This document shows positions 42,264 through 50,539 of a stretch of 64,000 nucleotides of DNA, piece after piece. The translations under genes were made by a program, and so were the position numbers. Each line of letters begins with the position of its first letter. Within the stretch, counting starts at the first letter, position 1. Location of the stretch: the NCBI RefSeq assembly GCF_030413595.1, contig NZ_CP129238.1:1922001-1986000 (forward strand), given 5' to 3'. A model generated the notes under the pieces. It did not search any database, had not been told where the DNA came from, and worked only from the letters and a program-made list of their open reading frames with translations. Source of the DNA: Planococcus liqunii (GTDB taxonomy: Bacteria; Bacillota; Bacilli; Bacillales_A; Planococcaceae).

Positions 42264-44270
42264 TTAAATGTCGTTGCTGCGCTTCATATCTCGTATGGCC
42301 TGCACCGATAGACGGACAAGCAGGATGACGCACAGGAACAAGCCCGTATAGGCCGCGGTATTCAAGTACACCGCGTAGGCGGTATTGATGAATTGGGCGA
42401 TCGCCAGCAAGGCAGAGGAAATCAATCCGAATGTAATACCCGTCAGCAACAGCACCAAGCGCGAAAACATCTGCGTGATGAAGTTGGCATTGTGCCGGTC
42501 GGAGAACACATCGTGATGCAGAATGATTTTGCCGCTTTCAACCCGTTCCACCAGCCGGTCCAATCGCTTAGGCAGCCGAACCAGTTCCGGAATTACCAAA
42601 GCCAGTTCGCTCTCCAACCGTTCTTTCACAGCTTTCGGTTCTTTGAACGGCTTTTTCAGGAAATCCGACTTGTATTTTTGGGCAAACGTTTTAGCTTCTG
42701 TAAACATGTCAAATGTCGGATCGATGGTATGCAGCGTGCCGTCGAGTGTAATGAGTGAGCGGAGCGCCGTTCCGACAGACGGATAGAACGACAGCCCGAA
42801 ATCGCGCACCAAGTCAAATAAGGAATGAATCAGCTCCGTTGTGGGAATCCGGTGGACATAGGAAATCTTTAACAGGATTTGCCCAATCGCTTGCTCGAAC
42901 CGGTGCCGGTCGATTTGCTGATTGTCTTCCACTAGCAGCATGATCGAGTCGTAAATGACGCTCGCATCGCCTTGCTGCACCCCGATGATGAACAAACTGA
43001 GCCCTTCCTGCTGCGGAGAAGCAAGTCTCCCCACTGCCCCGAAATCGAGCAGAATCGGTTTGCCGTCCTGTTCATCGATAAAGATATTGCCCGGATGCGG
43101 ATCTGCATGAAAAATGCCCGAATCCAGCATTTGTTCAAAGAATGAAAATAGCACCGTCCGGGCGAAATCTTTTTCATTGCCGCCGAACTGGTGAAAGACA
43201 CGGCTGCCTTGGGCGATGCTTTTGCCTTCCACGTATTCCATCACAATCAGCTTGTCGCTGCTGTATTCGGTATAGACATGCGGAATGCGCACTCGATACG
43301 GACTGTTCTTCATGGCATTCGTAATTTGGATCGTGTTGCGGATTTCGATGTTGAAATTGATTTCTTCCCGCAGCCCTGCCGCAAAACCGATCGCCAGTTC
43401 ACGGAACCCGAGGTTTTCAGCCCACGCGGAGCGGTTCGACACCCATTCTGCAAATTCCACCAGAATGTTCAGATCGTCGCGCATGATGCGTTTGATTTCC
43501 GGCCGCAGCAATTTTACCACGACGTGGCGGTTGTCCTTTTTCAAGACGGCTTTATGCACTTGCCCGATGGACGCGGCAGCAAGCGGCTCCATATCAAAGG
43601 AAGAAAACACTTCTTCAAAGCGTCCGCCTAAGGATTTTTCCAAAATGTCCTGGACCTGGCTATTCGGCAGCGGCTTTACCCGTTGCTGCAAAGTGCCCAG
43701 TTCTTCGACAAACGCAGGAGGAAACAGTTCGGTGCGCGTAGAGAGCACTTGGCCGAATTTGATGAAGATGCCGCCGCTTTGTTCCAGCGTATCCCGGAAC
43801 GCGATTGCCAGTTCCCGGTCGTTTTCCCGGTGCCTGGCGTATTTCAACGCTCTGGAAATTCCGTTGCGGAGGGCGATTTCCACCACTTCGCGCAGCCGTT
43901 TTTGCCGGCGCCATTGGTGCTGCAGGCGTTTAAAAATGAACTTCCGGCCGGTGATGCGCTCTCCCTTGGCTCCGAGTTCGATCGGATCGAACAATTCAAA
44001 GAGCAAGTACAGGAGCATCGAGATCAGGAGAATGCTGCCGACCCAAACAATCGTGCTGACGTCTGTCGCGGTATTCAGGACACTTTCGGATAAATAATCG
44101 GTATAACGCAAATAGGAGTACCAATAAACAAACGTCGTCAGCGACACGCCGAGCACGACCGACAGCACCCGTTTCGTGAAATTGACTTGTGCCCCCATCA
44201 AACGTCCGCTGACAAAATAAATGAAAACGGTAATGAGCAGCACTTCTAAGAGCAGAATTGCATAAACCAT
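42264..44270 (-). CDS. UbiB/AarF/ABC1 family atypical kinase
   Basis: The 668-residue product has three membrane helices at the start (residues 1-100) and two at the end (about 600-660) around a cytosolic kinase-like domain. Marks of the family are GGIFIKFGQVLSTR (the KxGQ motif), the Ala-rich loop PLAAASIGQVHKA, the Lys in VVVKLLRPE, the catalytic FHADPHPGNIFI and metal-binding LLDFGAVG. UbiB proteins have ATPase activity and support isoprenoid quinone synthesis or handling; in a Gram-positive this would be menaquinone or membrane lipid, which is inference. Monocistronic. Confidence 0.93.
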   Translation of the reverse strand: MVYAILLLEVLLITVFIYFVSGRLMGAQVNFTKRVLSVVLGVSLTTFVYWYSYLRYTDYLSESVLNTATDVSTIVWVGSILLISMLLYLLFELFDPIELGAKGERITGRKFIFKRLQHQWRRQKRLREVVEIALRNGISRALKYARHRENDRELAIAFRDTLEQSGGIFIKFGQVLSTRTELFPPAFVEELGTLQQRVKPLPNSQVQDILEKSLGGRFEEVFSSFDMEPLAAASIGQVHKAVLKKDNRHVVVKLLRPEIKRIMRDDLNILVEFAEWVSNRSAWAENLGFRELAIGFAAGLREEINFNIEIRNTIQITNAMKNSPYRVRIPHVYTEYSSDKLIVMEYVEGKSIAQGSRVFHQFGGNEKDFARTVLFSFFEQMLDSGIFHADPHPGNIFIDEQDGKPILLDFGAVGRLASPQQEGLSLFIIGVQQGDASVIYDSIMLLVEDNQQIDRHRFEQAIGQILLKISYVHRIPTTELIHSLFDLVRDFGLSFYPSVGTALRSLITLDGTLHTIDPTFDMFTEAKTFAQKYKSDFLKKPFKEPKAVKERLESELALVIPELVRLPKRLDRLVERVESGKIILHHDVFSDRHNANFITQMFSRLVLLLTGITFGLISSALLAIAQFINTAYAVYLNTAAYTGLFLCVILLVRLSVQAIRDMKRSNDI

Positions 44271-44404
44271 TCGCAGTCTCCTTTCAGGAAGGAAATAGTC
44301 GCAATAATAAAAAAGAAAAGTTCATTTACCTAGTATAACAAACATTATCCGATTCGTTTCGCTGTGTCCTGTAGAATGATTAATTTTTACAATTCAGTCT
44401 TCCC

Positions 44405-44430
44405 ATAAAAAAAGACCTATGGAAGGTCCA
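44405..44430 (-). terminator. Rho-independent terminator
   Basis: On the minus strand GACCT-TCCAT-AGGTC is followed by seven T. A second stem, CGCCCCGT/ACGGGGCG, lies 30-60 bases upstream (44450-44475). Both follow the broken GNAT gene. Confidence 0.7.
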
Positions 44431-44491
44431 GGTAGTCCTCAATGCGATATGCCCCGTATCATTTTAAACGGGGCGATAGGTATTTTAATGA

Positions 44492-45002
44492 TCAATCATT
44501 TACCGCCAGTTCGAAATACGGTTCTTCTTGCTGGGTGTCGTCAAACCAGCGCAGCTCTATGTACCGCAGGCCGGCTTTCCGAAGCACGTGAATGGAGCTT
44601 TCGTGCCCCGGCGCAGCAGAAGCCGTAATCGTGCGAACAGTAGAATGCTCTTTAGCCAGTTGCACGCACAGCAAAGCGGCTTCGGTCGCATAGCCTTTTC
44701 CCCAGCTGTCTTTTGCAAAATGGTAAATTAATTCCACTTGTTCAAGTGAATCATGGACATTAAAGCCGGCTGCACCGATCAGCTTTCCGGATGCCTTTTC
44801 GATGACGGCATATACGGAAATTCCGTTTTTAACGTGGCATTGGCTATAGCTCTCTAAGATGCGTGGAAGTACTTCTAACGGCGTTGGCCCGCCTGATTGC
44901 GGCCATTACTTCGGAATCGCCCCAGAAGCGTTCTGCAGCGCTTGCATCTTGTATAGTAAAGACCCGAAGCAGCAAGCGGTCGCTTTCAATTAGTCGAATC
45001 AA
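44492..45002 (-). pseudogene. GNAT (RimJ/RimL-type) acetyltransferase, frameshifted
   Basis: From TTG at 45002 (GGAGCG before it) the first frame gives MIRLIESDRLLLRVFTIQD and ERFWGDSEVMAA, then runs out of frame; the second gives GGPTPLEVLPRIL, ISVYAVIEKASGKLIGAAGF, YHFAKDSWGKGYATEAALLC (acetyl-CoA loop WGKGYA) and a normal C-terminus. The shift is near 44900, where the frame changes by one added or two lost bases. Total length is one base over whole codons. Apart from this the gene of about 170 residues is intact, so it may be an assembly error. Confidence 0.82.
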
Positions 45003-45044
45003 AAAAATCCGCTCCAATCGGTAGTTCCAAAAACTAACCACTTT

Positions 45045-45842
45045 CTATTTGGATTGTTGGCCTTCTAGAATAGAACGGACTACATGCCGAGAATCCCATT
45101 GGTTTTCTGAAAAGCCGATGATGGGATAGTCGAGCGGGAAAATCTTCTGCTTGATTTCGTCGACCGACAGGCCATCCTTGCTCAAGGATTGGATTTTCAA
45201 CGTCAGGTTTTCAAGATTTTGCAGCTTTTTCTCAATCATCTCCCGTCCGTTTTCAAAATAGCCGGAATGGCTGCAAAATAATGAGTCAAAATCATACTGC
45301 AGCAGTTTGCGGAGTGAATCCATAATGAGCGGAATCGATTCACTGTCCATGATGACTTTAGTTTTAGGGGCAACAAACAAATCCCCCGAAAACAGCTGTC
45401 CCGTTTTTTCGTCTAGAAAAGATACATGGTCATCTGCATGGCCAGGCGTCTCGATGACAGTCCATTCCTGGCTGCGGGAGCGGATCGTTTCAGGAAGTGG
45501 CAAGGCATGGAATGCTTTTCGGCCGCCCCAGGTTTGCTGGCGGTATTCCGGATACTCTCCCGGCTGCTCGCAAAGACGAATGCTTTGAGGATGCAAATAA
45601 ATCGGGATGTTGACATGTTTCTGAATCCAGGCGGCTGTTCCGGTATGGTCTTCATGGCTATGTGTAAGTGCTACCAGTTCTATTGGATATTCTTTGTAAA
45701 AGCGTATCAGTTCCTTCTGAAGTTTTTCCGGCCCTGTGTCCACCAACATGCCATCAACCAAATAGACATAAACTTTCCGGCCAAAACTTTCAATCGTGCC
45801 TTCCACACAAACCACATTTTCTTTCTGGTAAATCTCGATCAT
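45045..45842 (-). CDS. MBL fold metallo-hydrolase
   Basis: The 265-residue product has the zinc-binding motif HSHEDH at residues 61-66, GHADDH near 136, LFSGDLFV near 153 and a final His in SHSG. The metallo-beta-lactamase fold includes glyoxalase II, lactonases and many others; the spacing resembles glyoxalase II-like hydrolases. AGAAGGGG lies five bases before the ATG at 45842. It is separated by 42 bases from the downstream GNAT gene on the same strand, so they may share a transcript. A TATGTAG dyad is 139 bases upstream. Confidence 0.9.
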   Translation of the reverse strand: MIEIYQKENVVCVEGTIESFGRKVYVYLVDGMLVDTGPEKLQKELIRFYKEYPIELVALTHSHEDHTGTAAWIQKHVNIPIYLHPQSIRLCEQPGEYPEYRQQTWGGRKAFHALPLPETIRSRSQEWTVIETPGHADDHVSFLDEKTGQLFSGDLFVAPKTKVIMDSESIPLIMDSLRKLLQYDFDSLFCSHSGYFENGREMIEKKLQNLENLTLKIQSLSKDGLSVDEIKQKIFPLDYPIIGFSENQWDSRHVVRSILEGQQSK

Positions 45843-45979
45843 TGATTCCCCTTCTTTCTTTTTCAAAAGCTTGAACGCGTTTCCCTCTTTAAAAGGTTCT
45901 TCTCAAAGCACGGGTAGTCCTTCATTTTTTGCTGGTTTTTCCGTTCTTAAGAGCGGTTTTGAATTTTTTTATAATTCCT

Positions 45980-45997
45980 TATGTAGATATCTACATT
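45980..45997. promoter_or_regulatory. Dyad TATGTAG-N4-CTACATT, candidate operator
   Basis: TATGTAGATATCTACATT contains the perfect palindrome ATGTAGATATCTACAT. A near-identical dyad is at 47741-47758. It lies 139 bases upstream of the metallo-hydrolase gene. Dyads of this kind are bound by GntR, PadR or BlaI-type repressors; which one is unknown. Confidence 0.45.
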
Positions 45998-45999
45998 TA

Positions 46000-46146
46000 T
46001 TACTCTTTTCTCTCCTTTTTCGAATCGTTTAGCCATGTAACAAATTTGTGCGATCCTCTGCTGCTGCCCCTTCCTTCAAACATGAACGATGGTGTGGCAT
46101 TCCTTAGCTTCAAGTGCCCTTTTTTCTTTGTGCGTCTGCTTTTCAT
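46000..46146 (-). CDS. Possible small basic protein, 48 residues
   Basis: An ATG at 46146 on the minus strand, following a purine-rich stretch with AAAGGAAAG, gives MKSRRTKKKGHLKLRN, then SFMFEGRGSSRGSHKF and a charged end KKERKE. The strong purine bias on this strand could produce such a frame by chance, so the call is weak. Nothing is recognised. Confidence 0.25.
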   Translation of the reverse strand: MKSRRTKKKGHLKLRNATPSFMFEGRGSSRGSHKFVTWLNDSKKERKE

Positions 46147-46186
46147 TTTCTCTTTTACTTTCCTTTCCCCCTTTCGTGATTACATC

Positions 46187-46240
46187 AAAAAAAAGCCAGC
46201 AAAATTGAGATCTACACTCAATCTTGCCGGCTTTTTTCTT
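46187..46240. terminator. Bidirectional hairpin terminator
   Basis: AAAAAAGCCAGCAAAATTGAG pairs with CTCAATCTTGCCGGCTTTTTT, with two mismatches. T runs exist on both strands. It insulates the toxin locus that follows. Confidence 0.8.
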
Positions 46241-46295
46241 CAAAATCATTGTCTATTGTTTTTAGAAATCCCTCAATACGGGAACGTGTGTATGG

Positions 46296-46301
46296 TATAA
46301 T
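46296..46301 (+). promoter_or_regulatory. Extended -10 promoter of the type I toxin
   Basis: TATGGTATAAT contains a perfect TATAAT with the TGn extension. A convincing -35 box is not visible, which is usual for extended -10 promoters. It would start a leader of about 85 bases before the toxin. Confidence 0.6.
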
Positions 46302-46391
46302 TAGAGAGGTAGCAATTAGTGGACGTTCATAGGCGGTTGCATGTCTCACTTTCCAATCAGTTTTTGCTGAACGGGAAAGGAGGTGATGCAA

Positions 46392-46487
46392 ATGACAGTT
46401 TTTCAAGCACTGACATTGATGATTAGCTTTTCTGGCTTAATCGTTTCAATCATAGTGTTGTCATATACTTTTTCGAAAAAAAAGTAA
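46392..46487 (+). CDS. Holin-like type I toxin (TxpA-like), 31 residues
   Basis: The peptide MTVFQALTLMISFSGLIVSI plus a short hydrophobic part and the tail SYTFSKKK matches the Hol-Tox group of putative holin-like toxins: one membrane helix and a basic end. AAAGGAGGTGATGCAA, a very strong ribosome binding site, precedes it. Members such as TxpA and BsrG insert into the membrane and are silenced by an antisense RNA that pairs with the 3' part of the toxin message. All those parts are visible here. It is below the size limit of many gene finders. Confidence 0.82.
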   Translation: MTVFQALTLMISFSGLIVSIIVLSYTFSKKK

Positions 46488-46618
46488 ACCGCCTGTGCTC
46501 CCCAGCATAAGGTACGGTTTACTTTGGTACTGACATGCGATCGCCTTTGAAGCGATGCTCGTTGTTATTGGCCGATGGGTGTTCGAGCACCCATTGGTCT
46601 TTTTTTATGTTCTGATCT
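46476..46618 (-). ncRNA. Antisense RNA (RatA-like antitoxin) of the type I toxin
   Basis: A minus-strand promoter reads TTGCAA (46647-46652), 16 bases, TATAAT (46625-46630). Transcription from about 46618 would run towards the toxin and stop at AGTAAACCG...CGGTTTACT followed by nine T, inside the last codons of the toxin gene. The RNA of about 140 bases is fully complementary to the 3' part of the toxin message. Layout equals that of txpA-RatA and bsrG-SR4 in Bacillus. Confidence 0.75.
46572..46606 (+). terminator. Terminator of the toxin mRNA
   Basis: CCGATGGGTG-TTCGAG-CACCCATTGG with TCTTTTTTT after it ends the toxin message about 110 bases past the stop codon, inside the antisense RNA gene. 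Confidence 0.88.
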
Positions 46619-46727
46619 TCATTCATTATACCATTCCCGAAAAGGATTGCAATTATGCAATGTTTTTGGAGGAAGAACAATTGTTTTGAAACATCCCCCA
46701 CTTGCTTCAGGTTGCTCCTAAATTAAA

Positions 46728-46754
46728 AAAGAAGACCAGAGTCTTCTTTTTAGA
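46728..46754 (-). terminator. Terminator of the Yip1 family gene
   Basis: AAAAGAAGAC-CAGA-GTCTTCTTTTT overlaps the stop codon of the Yip1 gene and has T runs on both strands. Confidence 0.85.
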
Positions 46755-47406
46755 CGGAGAATCCTATAAACAAAATAGCGATCAGTACCACAATTGCAAC
46801 GATGATAATTCCGATAACGATTGACGGAATCATAATGGTGAAAAAACCTTTCCAGCTGGAAATCCGGTGCGCTTCCCCAATCGCTTTGGCGTTAATGAAA
46901 ATGCTCCAGATCGTCACAACGGTTATCAGAACGGAACCGACCAAGGTGATGACCAGTTCGCCAGCGCCGCCTGAAGTTCCAAGCGGTTCTGCAAAATAGG
47001 TTGCCGGAGCTGCCAATACCCAAATCAAATACACCGGCAGCAGCCAGATTTGCGGGATGGCCGCAACGCCTATCGCTTTAAAAAGTTCTGTATAAGTCCC
47101 GGTCCCTTTAAAAAGCTTGCCGGTTATAAAATAAACGCCAGCCATAATCGCATAAACCAACAGGATAAATATCGGCCCGGCAATAATGGAGCCTAAAATG
47201 ATTCCCCATACCGGCATCATTTGGTTCATTTCCGAATCGAATGCTCCGACAAGGGCACTGCTGATGCCGGATAAAATCATTAAGAGGATGACAAACCCCA
47301 TCGATTTTTCTTCAATCACATAGCGGACCGTTTCTCTCGTTTTCAGCCAGATGCCTGTAAACGGATTCACTTCTCCATAACTTCCTTTTTCTTTAAATTG
47401 CACCAT
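46750..47406 (-). CDS. Yip1 family membrane protein
   Basis: The 218-residue product has a cytosolic start (MVQFKEKGSYGEVNPFTGIW) and five membrane helices, with FKAIGVAAIPQIWLLPVY and INAKAIGEAHRISSWKGF, the two conserved parts of the Yip1 domain. The function of bacterial Yip1 proteins is unclear. ATG at 47406 follows AAAGAGGGGATTCAA; upstream TTG/ATG codons are not supported. A small frameshifted gene lies 56 bases upstream on the same strand. Confidence 0.88.
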   Translation of the reverse strand: MVQFKEKGSYGEVNPFTGIWLKTRETVRYVIEEKSMGFVILLMILSGISSALVGAFDSEMNQMMPVWGIILGSIIAGPIFILLVYAIMAGVYFITGKLFKGTGTYTELFKAIGVAAIPQIWLLPVYLIWVLAAPATYFAEPLGTSGGAGELVITLVGSVLITVVTIWSIFINAKAIGEAHRISSWKGFFTIMIPSIVIGIIIVAIVVLIAILFIGFSV

Positions 47407-47461
47407 TTGAATCCCCTCTTTCTTTCTAGTAATACGGACCAACAGCAAGAAAGTTTCGAAA

Positions 47462-47693
47462 TCACGTTGATTTCGAAGATTTTAGTTTCTTGAAATGATC
47501 CAAAACATGGTCCCATTGAACTGTTTCATTCTTCTTCACTGCATGGATCATTTTGTGGAAATCCGGCTGCAGCCCGTAAAATTTCTCTACTCGCTGCCAG
47601 ATGCTTTCTCTATCCGCTGAACCGTTGTAGTTGCTGAATGTTGAGGTATGGCATTGAGGTTTGAATAACTTGAAGCATCTCTTTCAATTCCAT
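47462..47693 (-). pseudogene. Small hypothetical gene, frameshifted
   Basis: ATG at 47693 has AAAAAAGGAGAACACA before it and gives MELKEMLQVIQTSMPYLNIQ, but the frame stops seven codons later. In the next frame NYNGSADRESIWQRVEKFYG and KNETVQWDHVLDHFKKLK run to a stop at 47462. Joined, the product would be about 77 residues, soluble and helical. The shift near 47630 is one added or two lost bases. No family is recognised. It probably shares a transcript with the Yip1 gene. Confidence 0.55.
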
Positions 47694-47740
47694 TGTGTTC
47701 TCCTTTTTTATTGCGTTTTTGTTTTTTTTGATGTTACCCT

Positions 47741-47758
47741 TATGTAGTTTTCTACATA
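47741..47758. promoter_or_regulatory. Dyad TATGTAG-N4-CTACATA, candidate operator
   Basis: A perfect inverted repeat TATGTAG-TTTT-CTACATA lies 48 bases before the start of the small frameshifted gene of the Yip1 operon, a normal place for an operator or promoter element. It matches the dyad at 45980 in all but one outer base. Confidence 0.5.
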
Positions 47759-47916
47759 TATTAGCGAAAACCCGATTTTATTAATAATTCTTGTTGCAGG
47801 ACTGTTTCTAAAGAAGGATTTTCCCGACCACTTTCTGTTCATTAGCGTATTGCATTTCTAGGATTTCCTTTTTTTCCTTTTCTTTCGTATACTTCTGCTG
47901 ATTGTCCATCCGCCTT

Positions 47917-48420
47917 TCACTTATTTTCTACCTTCAGTGCTTGAAGCTCTGCCTGTGTTTTGACAATTGTTGTTTTAGCTTGGTAGTGCTGCAACTTTTC
48001 CAGGAATTCCGGCTTCATGGTTTCCTCAAAATAACGGTTCCAACCGAACATCTTGAAAAAAATGCGAAGCGTCTGCCGGTAATTCGCCTTTTCCAGCATT
48101 AGCGTCTGTTTTATATAGCGTTTGATGATGCGCCACGTCCGCGTTCTGGGAGGGAAATCCAGAAAAACAATCCTGTCCGCTTTTTCCAGTCCCTTATCGG
48201 TCCACCCGATGTGCACCCCTTCAATCACCCACTCGGGCAATTCCACTGCTTCCTGAAACAGCTTATTGCGTTTTTCTTCGCTGTTGCGCGCGTCCCCGCC
48301 CGGCTTCCGCTCCCAGACAAAATTATCCGTTTCAAAACGGGGAATGCGGTATGCCAATGCTGCTTTTTTGGCCAGTGTCGTCTTGCCGCTTCCCACCGAA
48401 CCGATGATGTACATTCTCAT
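47917..48420 (-). CDS. P-loop kinase, FlaR/adenylate kinase-like
   Basis: The 167-residue product starts MRMYIIGSVGSGKTTLAKKA with Walker A GSVGSGKTT, then FETDNFVWERKPGGDARNSE, PEWVIEGVHIGW and FLDFPPRTRTWRIIKRYIKQ. This order of motifs is that of the so-called DNA topology modulation protein FlaR group, which look like nucleotide kinases. The actual substrate is unknown. The start at 48420 puts the P-loop at the N-terminus as usual; a longer frame starts at 48453. Confidence 0.82.
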   Translation of the reverse strand: MRMYIIGSVGSGKTTLAKKAALAYRIPRFETDNFVWERKPGGDARNSEEKRNKLFQEAVELPEWVIEGVHIGWTDKGLEKADRIVFLDFPPRTRTWRIIKRYIKQTLMLEKANYRQTLRIFFKMFGWNRYFEETMKPEFLEKLQHYQAKTTIVKTQAELQALKVENK

Positions 48421-48502
48421 GTATTGTTCCAGCCTTCTGTTGTTTTCTTTCAATTATAGCGAACGCTCCTCTTTCATAGGTGCTGCATTTCATTTTCTCC
48501 AT

Positions 48503-48542
48503 AAAAAAGCCGGCAGCTGCGTTTTTCGCAGTTGCCGGAGCG
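48503..48542 (-). terminator. Rho-independent terminator
   Basis: On the minus strand CTCCGGCAACTGCG-AAAAA-CGCAGCTGCCGGCT is followed by TTTTT, overlapping the stop region of the SRPBCC gene. Confidence 0.9.
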
Positions 48543-48998
48543 TTATTCAGCTTTGCCTGCTTCCGATTCCACACGGTCCATGAACACATGAACCGTTTCC
48601 AGGCGCTTCGCTTTGCTTCCGGAAAGCAGCATTGCTTTAGCAGTCATCGTCAGCCCTTTTTGGGAACCTTCGTAAACAAAGCGGGTTTCCGTGTCTGATA
48701 CCTTTTCAAGCGTATAGCGGTAATCCACTTGGAACAATTGGCTCAAAACAAAACGCGTGTGACGGTATTTCCGCTCCGGAAGGTCTTCAAAAGCAAGAGT
48801 CTCCACCACGTAATATTGCAATTGCGAACCTTCGTAATAGCTCTGCCCGTGTTTGGCTCCCGCTTCGTCGTCGTTGTTTTCAAGCAAGATGTGTTCTTCC
48901 ACTTTCGGTAAAAGCCGTTTGACGTTGTTGTCGGAGAACAAACGCCACACCGTTTCGATGTTTTCAGGAATCACCCGCTCTTCTTTCCATTTTACCAT
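48543..48998 (-). CDS. SRPBCC family protein
   Basis: The 151-residue product begins with VKWKEERVIPENIETVWRLF, which is the usual strand-helix entry of a START/Bet v1-like cavity fold (the last residues refer to the ENIETVW helix), and ends with a long helix (SGSKAKRLETVHVFMDRVES). These proteins bind hydrophobic ligands or act as polyketide cyclase-like enzymes; the ligand is unknown. GAGAGAGTCGA precedes the ATG at 48998. Confidence 0.82.
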   Translation of the reverse strand: MVKWKEERVIPENIETVWRLFSDNNVKRLLPKVEEHILLENNDDEAGAKHGQSYYEGSQLQYYVVETLAFEDLPERKYRHTRFVLSQLFQVDYRYTLEKVSDTETRFVYEGSQKGLTMTAKAMLLSGSKAKRLETVHVFMDRVESEAGKAE

Positions 48999-49057
48999 TC
49001 GACTCTCTCCTCACTGATGCTAATCCGTTCCATGGCACTAGCGTATCATAAATGACG

Positions 49058-49097
49058 CAAAAAAATCTCCGGAAGCGGGAAGCCGCCGGAGATCGGT
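49058..49097 (-). terminator. Rho-independent terminator
   Basis: On the minus strand ATCTCCGGCGG pairs, with one mismatch, with CGCTTCCGGAGAT and is followed by seven T, just after the SDR gene. Confidence 0.88.
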
Positions 49098-49102
49098 ATT
49101 CT

Positions 49103-49822
49103 TCAAAACGGATTGGTCGCCCACTGGCTGGAAGTCGGGATGAAAATCCGCGGATGCAGTTTCAGCTGCGCCACGATGTATTCCGCGATATCTTCCGGCT
49201 GCATGAATTTCTCTTTGCTGTTTTCCGGCGCTTCTCCGCCGCCGAAATCGGTGATGACCCGGCTTGGCGTCAACGCAAACACCCGGATATTATGTTTGCG
49301 CACTTCCTGCGACAACGCTTCTGTCATGCCGAGCACCCCGAACTTCGAAGCGCTGTATGCACTTGACCCGGCTGTCCCTTTAAGTCCCGACATCGACGAG
49401 ATATTGATGATGTCGCCGCCGTTTTTTTCAATCAATTGCGGAAGTACCGTACGCGTCACGTAGTACATGCCAAGCAAATTAACATCAAGCGTCTTTTTCC
49501 AGTCGGCCGGGTCAATTTCCTGGAACGGCCCGAAACTGCCCATCCCGGCATTATTGATGAGGATGTCCGCCTGGCCAAGGGCTTCCGTCAACTGGGACAC
49601 GGCATGTTCCACTTGTTCCAGTGAAGAGACGTCCGCTGTCGCATAGGCTGCTTTTACGCCGAGTGCTTCCGCTTCTTCCGCTACTCCCTTCAAATCGTTT
49701 TCCGTGCGGGCGATTAGACCGACATGCACGCCTTCATTCGCTAAGGCGAGAGCCGTTGAACGGCCAATGCCTTTACCTGCTCCTGTAATAAATGCGATTT
49801 TTCCTTTTAATGATTGCGCCAT
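49103..49822 (-). CDS. Short-chain dehydrogenase/reductase (FabG-like)
   Basis: The 239-residue product has the cofactor motif TGAGKGIG (residues 13-20), NNAG (near 91), and the catalytic Ser143, Tyr156 and Lys160 (NISSMSG, YSASK). The C-terminal part with SRVITDFGG is typical of 3-oxoacyl-ACP-reductase-like SDRs. It reduces a carbonyl compound with NADPH; no fatty acid genes are adjacent, so the substrate may be another. AAAGGCGGAATGC precedes two adjacent ATG codons (49825 and 49822). Confidence 0.92.
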   Translation of the reverse strand: MAQSLKGKIAFITGAGKGIGRSTALALANEGVHVGLIARTENDLKGVAEEAEALGVKAAYATADVSSLEQVEHAVSQLTEALGQADILINNAGMGSFGPFQEIDPADWKKTLDVNLLGMYYVTRTVLPQLIEKNGGDIINISSMSGLKGTAGSSAYSASKFGVLGMTEALSQEVRKHNIRVFALTPSRVITDFGGGEAPENSKEKFMQPEDIAEYIVAQLKLHPRIFIPTSSQWATNPF

Positions 49823-49924
49823 CATGCATTCCGCCTTTCGTTTTCTTACTCCTGCATAATTTCTTGATTCCCTCTTTCTGCAGTTCTACACTTCAGACAC
49901 GATGGAATCCAAGACGGCAAATTA

Positions 49925-49961
49925 AATATGAGCCGGACCATTAGGCGACCGACTCATATGA
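49925..49961. repeat. Inverted repeat upstream of the SDR gene
   Basis: ATATGAGCCGG and CCGACTCATAT pair with one mismatch around a 12-base loop. It lies 95 bases downstream of the NTF2-like gene and could be its terminator, though the T run is weak. Confidence 0.4.
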
Positions 49962-50092
49962 AACGTCCATTGTAATGGGATAACATCGAACAGCGGCCAT
50001 GCGCCTAGTAATTGCCTTCGTAATTCGTACAGCTATCGACTTAAGTATTCCTTCTTTCCCCCTTCTAATTCAGCAGAATTCCTTCTGTAAAA

Positions 50093-50458
50093 TCATTCTT
50101 TCATATCAAGATAGAACGACGTCAGTTCCTTTATTTTCCCGGCTCCGTCCATGACGTAGATATCACAGTAGGTATACACTTTTTCTTGTCCCGTGTCCGT
50201 ATTTGCATGCATTTTCCCTTTTAAAGCCACTTCGTTTCCGCTTGCAATCAGATTTTCAATCGTCAATGCCACGTTGGTTTCATTGCCCATGCCCATTTCT
50301 TTGACGCAGTCTAAAAAGGCCTCGCGTCCGATCATTTTATTGCCATACATCGACCACGCCACATCATCCGTCACATGGTCAGCCAAAAATTCAATGTCTC
50401 CGTCGATAAAGGCCTGGTTCACTTTGGTGAAAAACTGCTGATTGGTTACAACCGACAT
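50093..50458 (-). CDS. Nuclear transport factor 2 (SnoaL)-like protein
   Basis: The 121-residue product has the NTF2 cone-fold layout: a helix MSVVTNQQFFTKVNQAFIDG, then FLADHVTDDVAWSMYGNKMI, and strands NVALTIENLIASGNEVALKG and VYTYCDIYVMDGAGKIKEL. These small proteins are steroid-isomerase-like enzymes or ligand carriers; the role is unknown. AAAGGAGCAAACATC precedes the ATG. Confidence 0.85.
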   Translation of the reverse strand: MSVVTNQQFFTKVNQAFIDGDIEFLADHVTDDVAWSMYGNKMIGREAFLDCVKEMGMGNETNVALTIENLIASGNEVALKGKMHANTDTGQEKVYTYCDIYVMDGAGKIKELTSFYLDMKE

Positions 50459-50539
50459 GATGTTTGCTCCTTTCGCTCTTTTGATTTTTGCCGTATTTAC
50501 GGTACACTTAAGCTACAACAAAAGATGGAGGACCGCTTC

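Noticed and set aside
45929-46300. Plus-strand frame rich in Phe and Leu that looks like a membrane protein
   Set aside because: The hydrophobic look comes from a pyrimidine-rich strand; it runs through the terminator hairpin at 46187-46240 and has no ribosome binding site.
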